DNA from: CAZQGO01 sp964593065
GTDB taxonomy: Bacteria > Oederibacteriota > JAAXVQ01
Assembly: GCA_964593065.1 (NCBI GenBank)
Contig: CAZQGO010000003.1
Location: forward strand, 62,001-126,000
Direction of reading: 5' to 3'
DNA: 64,000 nt
In this document: one piece after another, positions 50,482 through 58,836 of the stretch
How the letters are laid out: every line of letters begins with the position of its first letter
Numbering within the stretch: the stretch's first letter is position 1
The notes under the pieces: generated by a model
The model's database searches: none
What the model was told of the DNA's origin: nothing
What the model saw: the letters and a program-made list of their open reading frames with translations, nothing else
Position numbers and translations under genes: made by a program

Positions 50482-50606
50482 GGTTTTGAATTCCCTTTCT
50501 GCCGCCGGGCTTCGGTTGCGCGGAGGCCCTGCGCTCGCCTCTGGCCTCTGACGCCGCTCCCGCCGCCCCGTGCTTGCGGCGGCCGGTCCCCGGAGGGTCG
50601 CGGTCC

Positions 50607-51050
50607 TTAATAATTAAGAAAGGAGTTGGGCTGGTACAGCTGATAATCCATTAAAAAGGATTTCAACGTTTTACGGTCCTCGCGATCCATGTCCAGGAAC
50701 TGCACGCCCACGTGGTGACCTCCCTCCTTGGCGGGCGCGCTCCACGCCACCCGGGCCAGGATGGCCACGCTGGTGCACTCCTCCTCCTGATAGGCGCCGG
50801 CGTCCGGAGGATTGCTGCGCTTGTCCGGCAAGGGCAGGTACAGGCTGACCATCAGGATTTGATCGGATTCCAGGGGATGGGCGCAATGCATGGCGAGCCC
50901 GCCGGCGCCCAAATCCGCGGCCAGGTTCTTCTCCGTGGACGACACGTTGCCTCGTTCCACGTACTGGCAATGTACCTGCAGTTTCAGCGGCTTGCGGGGA
51001 AAGCGGCGGCGTTCGGCCGTCGTTTCGCCTTGGATGATTTCAGCGCACAT
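50607..51050 (-). CDS. PilZ domain protein 3
   Basis: A 147-residue PilZ protein with RRFPR as the first motif, but DLGAGG in place of the usual (D/N)xSxxG. Its C-terminal helix, VQFLDMDREDRKTLKSFLMD, is nearly that of PilZ protein 4 (VQ-like IQFLDIEPQDRHALKSFLVD), so the two are paralogues. GAAGGAGGGG precedes the ATG. It follows the large membrane-protein gene by 44 bases. Confidence 0.85.
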   Translation of the reverse strand: MCAEIIQGETTAERRRFPRKPLKLQVHCQYVERGNVSSTEKNLAADLGAGGLAMHCAHPLESDQILMVSLYLPLPDKRSNPPDAGAYQEEECTSVAILARVAWSAPAKEGGHHVGVQFLDMDREDRKTLKSFLMDYQLYQPNSFLNY

Positions 51051-51094
51051 GTTCTCCCCTCCTTCTGGTACTGTAACAGAATTCGCGCGGCGGT

Positions 51095-54000
51095 TCAATG
51101 TTTGCCCGTGGCGGCGCCTTTTTTTTCCGCCGGAGCCGTTTTCGGCGCAGCCGGACTCAACTCGGGCACATCCCGGACCGCGAGCAGACGTCCCCCCGCC
51201 CAGGAAAAGCCCCCGGCCGGCAGGGTGAGCCGCAGGCTCACGGGTTTGGGGGCATAAACCCAGCCCGGGACGGCGTCGACGCGAAAAACGTAGGCCTGCT
51301 CGCCGCCCGCAAGCAGGCGGAACGAGATCTCCTGGCGGTTCGGACCCTGTCCCCAGTCCAGCGTGGCCTCGCGCCCGGACAGCGCCGCATCCGCCGCCAG
51401 CGCCAGAACCAAGACATTGGCGCCCGCCGGCGAGGACGGCTTGGCCAGCAGCTTCACCGACACCGGGCCGGGGCCCGCGGCCACGGAAATTTTCTCTCCG
51501 TTGGCGGTCACCGTCAAGCCGGCGGCCATGACGGCCTGGACGCCCCCCGGAGCCTCCACGGTTCCGGCGGCCCCTCCCTGGCTGGGATCGTATTTCTTCA
51601 GCCGGCCCCACAATCCCGGCAGGCGATCCAGCGCCAGCGGCCGGATCATGGCCTGGGCGGCCGCGTCTTCCCGGCCCGCGGTCTCCTCCCGCGGAGCCAG
51701 AATGACGACGTTGCCCTTGACGGCCACGGGATCGAAATCCTTCAGCAGGTATTCCGCCACGGCATAGTGCCGGACTTCGGAGGGAATGCCGTCGAAGCCC
51801 GCTACGCCCGTACCCGGCCACAGGACCACTTTCGGCCTGGCCGCCTGCAGGTCCCGGATGGCTTCGCGCTGTTGTTGGAAGGAGGACAGGGTGACGGTGG
51901 CCAGGGATTTTACCACCGGACGCCGGGGCACGAGAAAATACAGGAGCGGCTGGTTGGAGAAATCGAAAAACGACTCGGCCGTCCCGACCTGGGAATCCAG
52001 ATACTCCGACAGTTCCGTGAGTTGCCCGGCCTGTTGCGGAGGCAGGTACAGCCGGTTCAAGGTGGGAAGCGGGCTCATGGCCAGTCCGTCCACGCGGATT
52101 TGGTTCTTGGCCCCGAAACTTCCGGCCAGACGAACCAGATCGACCGCGCCCGGGCGCGGGACCAGCGTGGCCAAGGCCAGGCCCAGGAAGACCATGCTCC
52201 GCAGGCGGTTATTGTGCGTACACAGGCGGAAAAGGAAGAAGGCCAGGACCATGGCCGCCAAAGGCAGGGCGTTTTTCAGGAAAGCGGCCTCGCCGCGTTC
52301 CAGGTACCTGAACCACAGCAGGGCCGCAACCGTGACCAGCAGCAGCATGTTCCAGGGCAGGCCGCGCTCGCGAACCCGGCCCATCGCATCCAGCAAAAAC
52401 AAGGCGCCCAGCAGCAGCGCCGCCGGTGGCACCAGAAAAACCACCACCGCGCCCAAACCGGCCTGAGGTCCCCAGCCCGGCAGCGGCAATCCGAACAGGG
52501 TGTGATACTGGGTGATGACCCAGGCGAAATTCGCGAAATAATCCGACAGGCTGCCGCTCAGGGCGAGGTAAAGCCACCACGGGATCAGGCCCACCAAGGC
52601 GGCACCCGCATAGACGCCGGGACCCAGCAGGCGGCCTTTGAGGTCGGCCGAACCGAAGGCCGCCCAGGTGAGCAGCAGCACCAGATTCCCGACCAGCGCC
52701 AGCACGCCCGCCGTGAAGGAGGACATCACGGCCAGCGCCGTCAGCAGCCCGGAAAAGATCAAAATGTACCAGCGGCCCCGCTGCAGGTACAGCAGGGTGA
52801 ACAGGAAGCTGATGTAGGCGAAGAAAAACCGGGCTTCGGCGACGGTGCCCAGGGTTCCCGTGAGCAGGGTCAGGGCCACGAGCAGGGCCCACAGCCAGGG
52901 CAGGCAGAAAATCGCCAGGAAATACAATCCCACCAATCCCACGGGCAGCAGCCACGAGAGGAGAAAACGGTAGGAGGCCGCGCTGGCTCCGAACCATTGG
53001 ATGGCCGCCAGCCCCGCCAAGGCATCGGAAAAAAAGCCGTGGCGGAACAGGATTTCCTTGAAGGGCATGCGTCCCAGCAAAACCGCCTGGGCGCTGGCAA
53101 GACTTTCGCCCTCGCGGAACAGGTCGAGGGGCCCGGCCATGGCGTTGGCTCCCAAGGGACCGCCGCCCGGCCAGAAGGCGGCCGCGAGCAGCAGCAGGGG
53201 GATGGCGGATATCAGCATCACGGCCCGGAACAATTCCTCCCAGGCGGGCTGCATCTCCAAGGGGCGGCGGCGCAATTGCAGCAGGGTCAGGACCAGGATC
53301 GTCAGGCAGCCAAAGGCGGCCAGGGCCGCCAGGGTGTAAGGCAAAAATTCGAGCCGGAATCCGCCCACGGCCTGGCCGGCCTGGAGAAACTGGACCCCGC
53401 CCAGGGATTGCAGGGGCAACAAGGCGAGCGGCAGGAGACTCAGGGCGACTGCCAGATATACCTGGTCGTAGGTCAACTTGTTGAATAAAAATTTCAGCAG
53501 CCAGGCCAAAATCAGGGACAAGACCCAGACTGCGGCGCCCGCGAAGATCACGAACCATATGCCCGGGACCCGTTCGGCGCCGCCCGGCAGCGACTGCAGA
53601 AACCAGCCGCAACCGGCGCCCAGGGTGACAACGGCTCCGTGGGTGAACAAGGCGGCGGGATGATATTCCGCACCGGTGGGATGGGCGAAAAAGATTTTCC
53701 GCTTGTCCCCGCGTTCCATCAGGGCCAGCAGGAACAGGCCGAGGCACAGGGCCAGGAAGGCCAGAAACGGTTCGGACAGGTAGGGCCGGCCGTGGAGCAG
53801 GGCCGGGATCTGGGGCAGAAACACCGCGAAGGGCAACGCGGCCCGCTTCAGCGCGGTCGCCGCCGGCAGGGCGCTCAATTTGGTTTGCCAGAAGGCCAGC
53901 TGCAGCCACAACCACAGGGCCGCCACGACGGCCAGCGTGGCCGCGGCGGTGACCAGCACGGCCAGCAGGCCCTGCTGGGTTGGGATCCAGCCCAGGGATT

Positions 54001-54166
54001 GCGGTCCGACCGCGCCGCCGGGATCCGGCGCATACTGCAACAGGCCCCGGCCCAGGCGCCAAGCCAAGCCTGCGCCCGCCAGAATTCCGCCCAGGATGGC
54101 CGCCGCCCGGTGAAGGAGTAAATTCTCCTGTCCCGAGGCTTCCGTCACCGCCGTGAGATCCGCCAT
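51095..54166 (-). CDS. Large polytopic membrane protein, glycosyltransferase-like
   Basis: A 1023-residue protein with about 18-20 hydrophobic helices through residue 700, then a soluble, probably periplasmic part. The PLDLFREGESLASAQAVLLG motif after the eighth to tenth helix, with acidic residues at a membrane loop, and the overall layout recall GT-C polyprenyl-phosphate-sugar transferases, but I cannot assign the family. It begins MADLTAVTEASGQENLLLHR. The downstream gene encodes PilZ protein 3. In one direction with the GNAT gene (91 bases away). Confidence 0.6.
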   Translation of the reverse strand: MADLTAVTEASGQENLLLHRAAAILGGILAGAGLAWRLGRGLLQYAPDPGGAVGPQSLGWIPTQQGLLAVLVTAAATLAVVAALWLWLQLAFWQTKLSALPAATALKRAALPFAVFLPQIPALLHGRPYLSEPFLAFLALCLGLFLLALMERGDKRKIFFAHPTGAEYHPAALFTHGAVVTLGAGCGWFLQSLPGGAERVPGIWFVIFAGAAVWVLSLILAWLLKFLFNKLTYDQVYLAVALSLLPLALLPLQSLGGVQFLQAGQAVGGFRLEFLPYTLAALAAFGCLTILVLTLLQLRRRPLEMQPAWEELFRAVMLISAIPLLLLAAAFWPGGGPLGANAMAGPLDLFREGESLASAQAVLLGRMPFKEILFRHGFFSDALAGLAAIQWFGASAASYRFLLSWLLPVGLVGLYFLAIFCLPWLWALLVALTLLTGTLGTVAEARFFFAYISFLFTLLYLQRGRWYILIFSGLLTALAVMSSFTAGVLALVGNLVLLLTWAAFGSADLKGRLLGPGVYAGAALVGLIPWWLYLALSGSLSDYFANFAWVITQYHTLFGLPLPGWGPQAGLGAVVVFLVPPAALLLGALFLLDAMGRVRERGLPWNMLLLVTVAALLWFRYLERGEAAFLKNALPLAAMVLAFFLFRLCTHNNRLRSMVFLGLALATLVPRPGAVDLVRLAGSFGAKNQIRVDGLAMSPLPTLNRLYLPPQQAGQLTELSEYLDSQVGTAESFFDFSNQPLLYFLVPRRPVVKSLATVTLSSFQQQREAIRDLQAARPKVVLWPGTGVAGFDGIPSEVRHYAVAEYLLKDFDPVAVKGNVVILAPREETAGREDAAAQAMIRPLALDRLPGLWGRLKKYDPSQGGAAGTVEAPGGVQAVMAAGLTVTANGEKISVAAGPGPVSVKLLAKPSSPAGANVLVLALAADAALSGREATLDWGQGPNRQEISFRLLAGGEQAYVFRVDAVPGWVYAPKPVSLRLTLPAGGFSWAGGRLLAVRDVPELSPAAPKTAPAEKKGAATGKH

Positions 54167-54257
54167 GCCCGTTCCCCCTTAACGCGTCGTGGTCCCGACA
54201 CCGCCCTCCGCTTGCCCGCGAAAGCCGCGCCGGGTCGGTCCTGCGCCGGTTGCCGGC

Positions 54258-55379
54258 TCAGGTTATTTTCCTGTCATAAATGCGGTAGCGCCGGTATTCC
54301 CGGCCGCCCATGAATTCCGAGGCCCGGAGAACCTGGTCGTTGGTTTCCAGAAGCCAGCTGTTTTCGCACAGCGTATACCCCCGGGAAATACTGTACTGCA
54401 TGGCGCGGTAATACAGCACCGTTTCCAGGCCGCGGTTGCGGAACTCCCGCGTAACGCCCATCAGCAGCAGGCGCACGGATTTGATCTTGGACATGCCGAA
54501 AAGGATGCGGAAGAGCCCGAAGGGAAAAAGGCGCCCGTTCATCTTCACGAGGATCTCGTTCAGGTTGCGGACCACGGCGATGAAGCCGGCGGGGCGTTCC
54601 CCCACGAAGACGTAACGCACCAGGCCCGGATCCACCACCATTTTGAGATCCTCGGCGATATGGTCGATTTCCTTGTCCGACAAGGGCACGAAGCCCCAGT
54701 TCTGGTCCCAAGCGGCATTGTAGATCTGTTTGATGATCTGAAGATCCCGGTCGAAATGCTTCATGTCGATGATCCGGCTGGTCACGTCCTCCTTGTCCTC
54801 GACGCGCTGGCAGATTTTTTCCAGGCGGTCCATGGTTTCCGGCCGCGCGACGGACATTTTATGCGCCGTCACGTCCATGACCTTGGAAAAGCCCGCCTCC
54901 AGGAACAGGTCCTCGTAATACGGCGGATTGTAGGTCATATCGATCATCGGCGGGCCGGGTTCACCGGACACGAACAGGCCGATGGTATGGTTGGTGGAAA
55001 GATTGACCGGACCGCGCATGGTATCCAGGCCGCGAGCCCGCAGCCAATCCTCGGCCGCGGCAAACAGCGCCCGGGAGACTTCGGGGTCCCGCACGCATTC
55101 GAAAAAGCCGGCAAAGCCGACCCGGTCGTTGTGAATTTCGTTGTGCTTGCGGTTCTCGGTCGCCGCGATCCGGCCCACGTCGCGTCCGTCCCGGCGGGCC
55201 ATGAACAGTTGTGTTTCCGCGTGCTCGTAGAACGGCTCCTTGTTCGACAACAGCACGTGCTGGGCCATTTCCAGCGGCGGCACCCAATTGGGATCTCCGC
55301 GGTAAATGGCATGCGGGTAACGGATGAAACGCCGCCGGTGCCCCGCGCGGTGACGGTCCAGGGGAACGATTTGCAGCAT
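54258..55379 (-). CDS. GNAT-fold protein (YghO-like)
   Basis: A 373-residue protein with N-terminal FIRYPHAIYRGDPNWVPPLE and GFFECVRDPEVSRALFAAAE, the start of a family of large GNAT-related proteins including E. coli YghO. GPVNLSTNHTIGLFVSGEPG and GRLFPFGLFRILFG are further family-like stretches; the C-terminal RNRGLETVLYYRAMQYSISR is the acetyl-CoA-binding-type helix. Substrate unknown. Located between the large membrane protein and the M23-like gene. Confidence 0.75.
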   Translation of the reverse strand: MLQIVPLDRHRAGHRRRFIRYPHAIYRGDPNWVPPLEMAQHVLLSNKEPFYEHAETQLFMARRDGRDVGRIAATENRKHNEIHNDRVGFAGFFECVRDPEVSRALFAAAEDWLRARGLDTMRGPVNLSTNHTIGLFVSGEPGPPMIDMTYNPPYYEDLFLEAGFSKVMDVTAHKMSVARPETMDRLEKICQRVEDKEDVTSRIIDMKHFDRDLQIIKQIYNAAWDQNWGFVPLSDKEIDHIAEDLKMVVDPGLVRYVFVGERPAGFIAVVRNLNEILVKMNGRLFPFGLFRILFGMSKIKSVRLLLMGVTREFRNRGLETVLYYRAMQYSISRGYTLCENSWLLETNDQVLRASEFMGGREYRRYRIYDRKIT

Positions 55380-55416
55380 GCCGACCCTCCTTGTCGTGCC
55401 GGGACGATTCCCGGTC

Positions 55417-56322
55417 CTACCGGAACACGTTCAGGTCCATGTACTTCTGGACGTTGACCGGGACGGCGGCCACGAACAGCTGGAACAGCAGCCGATTGCC
55501 GACCGCGGCCCCTCCCGTGTGGCCGGCCCGGCCGAGTTTCTGCCCCCGGCTGACCGGGTCGCCGACCTTGACCGCGATCTCACCCAAGTGTCCGTACAGG
55601 GTCGCGAAGGAATACCCGTGGTCGATCACGACCGTGTTGCCCAGCATGGACAGATTCTGCGCCAGCACCACCGCGCCGGAGGCGGCGGCATTGACCTCCC
55701 ACGACCCGCTCAGGAGAGGTTCGATCTCGATTCCCTCCAGCACCACGCGGATTTTGCGGTTCATCAGGCGCTCCGTGCCGTAGGTGGCCACCACCCTGCC
55801 GCCCAAGGGAAGCAGGAAATCCTCCATCGCGGGCGCGGAATAATCCGCGCCGGCCAGGCGCCGGACAATGAGCCGGTAGTCCTGCTGGTAGTCCCTCAGC
55901 TTGAAGCGCCGGGCCGTGACCGGCACCGCAGGGGTCCGGTTCAAGTACGGCAGAATTTGGAAAGGAAAACGTTCTTCCAGGGGAAGGTGCCTTCCGCTTA
56001 ATTCGAAATGGCAGGAAATGGAATAGTCTCCGGGCTTGGTTTGGAGACGCACCGGCAGGAAGGCGGTGTAGACCGGCCGCTGCAGGTCGCGGCGCGGGTA
56101 AACGCGGTAATTCCTGCCCAGGAAGCCTACCCACCCTCCCTTGACCTCCGAGGGAAAGCGGAAACTGAAAGGGACGATGTCCCCCGGCGAAGCTTCCTGC
56201 ACGGGCAGGATATATTCAATGTCGGACGCGATCTGTTCCCTGACGGAAGCGCATCCCCCCCAGCCCGTCAACATCACCAGGCACAAGGCAAGGGAGGCGG
56301 TGGTGCGTTTGAGGAGCAGCAT
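55417..56322 (-). CDS. Degenerate M23 (LytM) domain lipoprotein
   Basis: A 301-residue probable lipoprotein; MLLLKRTTASLALCLVMLTG then WGGC (Cys24) is a weak lipobox. The C-terminal LytM fold is clear: GNTVVIDHGYSFATLYGHLG and VKVGDPVSRGQKLGRAGHTG. The metal ligands are missing: the HxxxD motif region reads TYGTERLMNRK and HxH is replaced by RLLFQL. It therefore should not cleave peptidoglycan; like EnvC or NlpD it may activate an amidase. The ATG at 56322 has GGAG five bases upstream. Repeat copy E lies 17 bases upstream of this start. Confidence 0.85.
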   Translation of the reverse strand: MLLLKRTTASLALCLVMLTGWGGCASVREQIASDIEYILPVQEASPGDIVPFSFRFPSEVKGGWVGFLGRNYRVYPRRDLQRPVYTAFLPVRLQTKPGDYSISCHFELSGRHLPLEERFPFQILPYLNRTPAVPVTARRFKLRDYQQDYRLIVRRLAGADYSAPAMEDFLLPLGGRVVATYGTERLMNRKIRVVLEGIEIEPLLSGSWEVNAAASGAVVLAQNLSMLGNTVVIDHGYSFATLYGHLGEIAVKVGDPVSRGQKLGRAGHTGGAAVGNRLLFQLFVAAVPVNVQKYMDLNVFR

Positions 56323-56339
56323 GTTCACTCCGGCCCGAT

Positions 56340-56460
56340 AGGAGCTTTCAGGGGAACCACAGGTTCCCCTGACGCGGACGCCGATGCGTCCTGCTTTCCT
56401 TCCTACTTCTGTCGGGGGCTTCTCCGCCCCCGGACCCCCGCCTCATCATCCTGATGAGGC
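56340..56460. repeat. Intergenic modular hairpin repeat, copy E (121 bp, short form)
   Basis: The shortest complete form. A perfect 11-bp stem, tcaggggaacc-aca-ggttcccctga, is followed by the cgcggacgccgatgcgtcct linker, stem gtcggggg/cccccg and a 9-bp end stem gcctcatca/tgatgaggc (A-T pair where copies A and B are unpaired). Edge 17 bases before the M23-like start. Confidence 0.88.
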
Positions 56461-56559
56461 CAACAAATTGTCCTCATTGTAAAGCGCTTCCCAGGAAAAT
56501 CAAGTAATTTTACACCGGGAACTCCGGCGGGCATCCCGGCGGGGGGCTGTCCCCGCCCG

Positions 56560-57009
56560 TCAGGTATATAGAGGTGAGTCTTGGTCGTCGAGGCGATAGT
56601 CCACCAGGAAGGATTTCAGCGCGTGCCGGTCCTGGGGCTCAATGTCCAGGAATTGAATACCGATCAGGTATTTTTGTTCTTCCAGCCGTTTGCACCACAC
56701 GGCCCGGGCCAGGATGGCCACCGGCAGGCATTCGTGCACCGGCACGACGCGCGCATCGCTTAAATCCTCCCGCCTGGCCGGCGGAGGAATGAACATCGTC
56801 AGGGTCAGGATCTGGCCCACGCGCATGTCCTGGTGACTGCGCATGGCCAGGCCCTGCGTCCCCAGATCCTCGGCCAGGCTGCGGCTCGCCACGACTTTTT
56901 CGGGTTCCCCTTTTTTTCTGAACTGATAGGAAACCCTGACCTTCAACGGCACGCGCGGATAACGGCGGAATTCGGCCTTGATTTCTCCGCGGTGGGTTTT
57001 GACCACCAT
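56560..57009 (-). CDS. PilZ domain protein 4
   Basis: A 149-residue PilZ protein with RRYPR and a DLGTQG variant of the second c-di-GMP motif (Gly instead of Ser), as in its paralogue at 50607. ARREDLSDARVVPVHECLPV and the C-terminal helix are shared between the two. AGGAGGAG lies upstream of the ATG. Confidence 0.85.
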   Translation of the reverse strand: MVVKTHRGEIKAEFRRYPRVPLKVRVSYQFRKKGEPEKVVASRSLAEDLGTQGLAMRSHQDMRVGQILTLTMFIPPPARREDLSDARVVPVHECLPVAILARAVWCKRLEEQKYLIGIQFLDIEPQDRHALKSFLVDYRLDDQDSPLYT

Positions 57010-57073
57010 CAGGAACTCCTCCTGGATCAAGCAGCCGGCCCGCTGCAGGCCATGCGGGCGGCGGGCTTGAAAA

Positions 57074-57487
57074 TCATCCTCCCGGCGCGCGGCCGGCATC
57101 CGAACCGGCCGCGGCCTTAGGCCCGGTTGCGGCGACGGGCGGCTGGGACGGGCGTGAAACAACGTACGATAAAACGGCCAGGGTCAGCGCCGCCATGATC
57201 CACTTGACCGCCGTGTACACGGGCATGATCCAGGCGGTGTAGGCCAGAAACACCAGCGCCCCCAGGCAGGCGATCCATTTTTGGCGGCGGCCGATGACCC
57301 GATCGCGTTCCCAATCCCGAAGGGTCCGGCCGAAATGAGGCCGCCGCAGCAGCCAGCGGTGCAGCTTTTTCGAACCCCGGGAAAAGCAGTACGCCGCCAC
57401 CAATACAAAAGGCACCGTCGGCAGCAGCGGCAGCAATACTCCAATGACGGCGAACCCCAGACTGGTCCACCCGCCGACGACCCACAA
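57074..57487 (-). CDS. DUF454 (YbaN-like) membrane protein
   Basis: A 137-residue protein with two to three helices; LLPLLPTVPFVLVAAYCFSR followed by GSKKLHRWLLRRPHFGRTLR is the YbaN signature. Function unknown. The TTG at 57487 has no ribosome-binding site; AAGGAG lies upstream at about 57556-57561, eight bases before an in-frame ATC (57545-57547), so the real start may be non-canonical and 20 residues longer. The C-terminal tail is Ala/Pro-rich. Confidence 0.8.
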   Translation of the reverse strand: MWVVGGWTSLGFAVIGVLLPLLPTVPFVLVAAYCFSRGSKKLHRWLLRRPHFGRTLRDWERDRVIGRRQKWIACLGALVFLAYTAWIMPVYTAVKWIMAALTLAVLSYVVSRPSQPPVAATGPKAAAGSDAGRAPGG

Positions 57488-57625
57488 CCGGTTGGGCGAC
57501 CACCACGGCCCGGCCGGGGGTCGTTGATTCCTGGGAATGTAGGGGATAAAAAGTTCTCCTTATATGATGCGGCCGCCCGGGGTTTTCGAACCGCGGCCGA
57601 CCGCGCTTCCTTGCCTCGCGGAGGC

Positions 57626-57961
57626 CTACTCCCGATTCGCGGCGATTTTTCCCATGGCCCGGACCGCCGCCCGCCCCACGGAGCCGTGCGGATCCTTGAG
57701 CGCCCGATGCAAGGCGGGCACCGCCTCCCGCGCGGCCGGGCCGATGTTCCCCAGCGCCTCCGCCGCGCAAGCCCTTTCAAGCCGGGCATCGCTGTGCAAC
57801 ATCTCGATCAGAGCCGGTACGGCGGCTTTGGCTTCCGGGCCCAAACGGCCCAAGACCTCGGCCGCGGACAGGCGCACATTCTGGCTTGAGTCCTTGAGCT
57901 TTCGGATCAATTCGGGTATGGCATTATACCCTTGATCCTCACGGGCGTCCAGCGAGCACAC
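57626..57961 (-). CDS. Short HEAT-repeat protein
   Basis: A 111-residue protein with three HEAT repeats: SSQNVRLSAAEVLGRLGPEA, DARLERACAAEALGNIGPAA and PHGSVGRAAVRAMGKIAANR. GTG start with AAAGGAC upstream. Probably a small protein-interaction module; a second HEAT protein is encoded at 12740. Confidence 0.8.
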   Translation of the reverse strand: MCSLDAREDQGYNAIPELIRKLKDSSQNVRLSAAEVLGRLGPEAKAAVPALIEMLHSDARLERACAAEALGNIGPAAREAVPALHRALKDPHGSVGRAAVRAMGKIAANRE

Positions 57962-58020
57962 GTCGGGATCCGTCCTTTAGGCAGAATCGCGCGGGCCGGG
58001 AAGGGCGCCGGCGCCGGGGG

Positions 58021-58449
58021 TCACTCCTGGAAATACTGCTCCAGATCGCGCAACGTTTCAGGCGGAAGATGACTGTAATATTCCCGCCGGCAATCCGGGC
58101 ACAGGCTGCGGGAGAGCTGGGCTTCGGAAAATCTCTGCAGGAATTTTTCCAGGGGGAGCCATCCGTCGGGCGTCTTGATTTTCCTGCAATAGGCGCAGGC
58201 CGGTACGACGCCCTCCAGCCGCCGGAGGCGGGACAAGAGGGATAAGGTCACGGCCATGCTGACCGCGGCCGCCAGGACCACGAAACATGATTCCAGGAAG
58301 CTTTCGGCCATGTTTACCGGCGAAGCGGGGGAAATCCCCAGCCGGGCGGGGATATCCAGTATTTCATCCATCCAGATCATGGCGATCAAGAAGAAAAAAA
58401 CGACGACTTGCCCGATCACGAGTCTGAGCCGAAGACTTTTGCCGGTCAT
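58021..58449 (-). CDS. Two-helix membrane protein with CxxC...CxxC Cys cluster
   Basis: A 142-residue protein with two N-terminal helices (about 8-28 and 50-72), then a soluble domain with CAYCRKIKTPDGWLPLEKF and LCPDCRREYY. The spacing resembles the zinc-finger-like module common at the C-terminus of histidine kinases and response regulators (CxxCkkIr...CPeC). Here it stands on a membrane anchor without other signalling domains. It is divergent from the response-regulator gene at 58837. Confidence 0.75.
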   Translation of the reverse strand: MTGKSLRLRLVIGQVVVFFFLIAMIWMDEILDIPARLGISPASPVNMAESFLESCFVVLAAAVSMAVTLSLLSRLRRLEGVVPACAYCRKIKTPDGWLPLEKFLQRFSEAQLSRSLCPDCRREYYSHLPPETLRDLEQYFQE

Positions 58450-58836
58450 GGCTCTGCCACCGCCTTGGGAGCGCCGCGCCTTCTTTCCTGTTCCCTGCCG
58501 CCCCGGTTCCCGCTCGCTTATTTTATGCCAAATCGGGCGTATGGGTCCAACTTATTCGTTCCTTTTCGCCGCCGCCGGGCAGCCTCGCCTCTTGCCCCGG
58601 TATTGTTTGGATGAATTTTTTTCAGACTTATGCTATAAAATTCACGGCTGTCCGGCCTCGTGACCTGCGTTCTCTGTTCCGCTGCTCCGGCAGCCCATCC
58701 CCCGAGACGGCGCGCCGAGGGGGTTGCCCCGCGGCAGCGGAGAGCCGGGAGCTGAAGGATTTTTCTTTTTTCGCCGATACTGAGGGACGGGATGGAAATG
58801 GGCGGCCGGACCTGGCCGCCGGGGAGGACTCACCGG
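58450..58836. other. Divergent promoter region and long leader
   Basis: A 387-base interval between the membrane Cys protein (minus) and the response regulator (plus). On the plus strand an extended -10, TGCTATAAA (58631-58639), lies about 195 bases before the response-regulator ATG. The leader between has GC-rich dyads but matches no riboswitch I know. No -35 of quality is visible. Confidence 0.4.
58634..58639 (+). promoter_or_regulatory. Extended -10 element upstream of the response regulator
   Basis: TATAAA preceded by TGC (TGnTATAAA), in AT-rich context. The lack of a good -35 is compensated by the extended element. Implies a leader near 195 bases. Confidence 0.45.

Noticed and set aside
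51098..53488. 796-codon plus-strand open frame
   Set aside because: Antisense to the large membrane protein; Gln/Gly/Arg-rich without motif.
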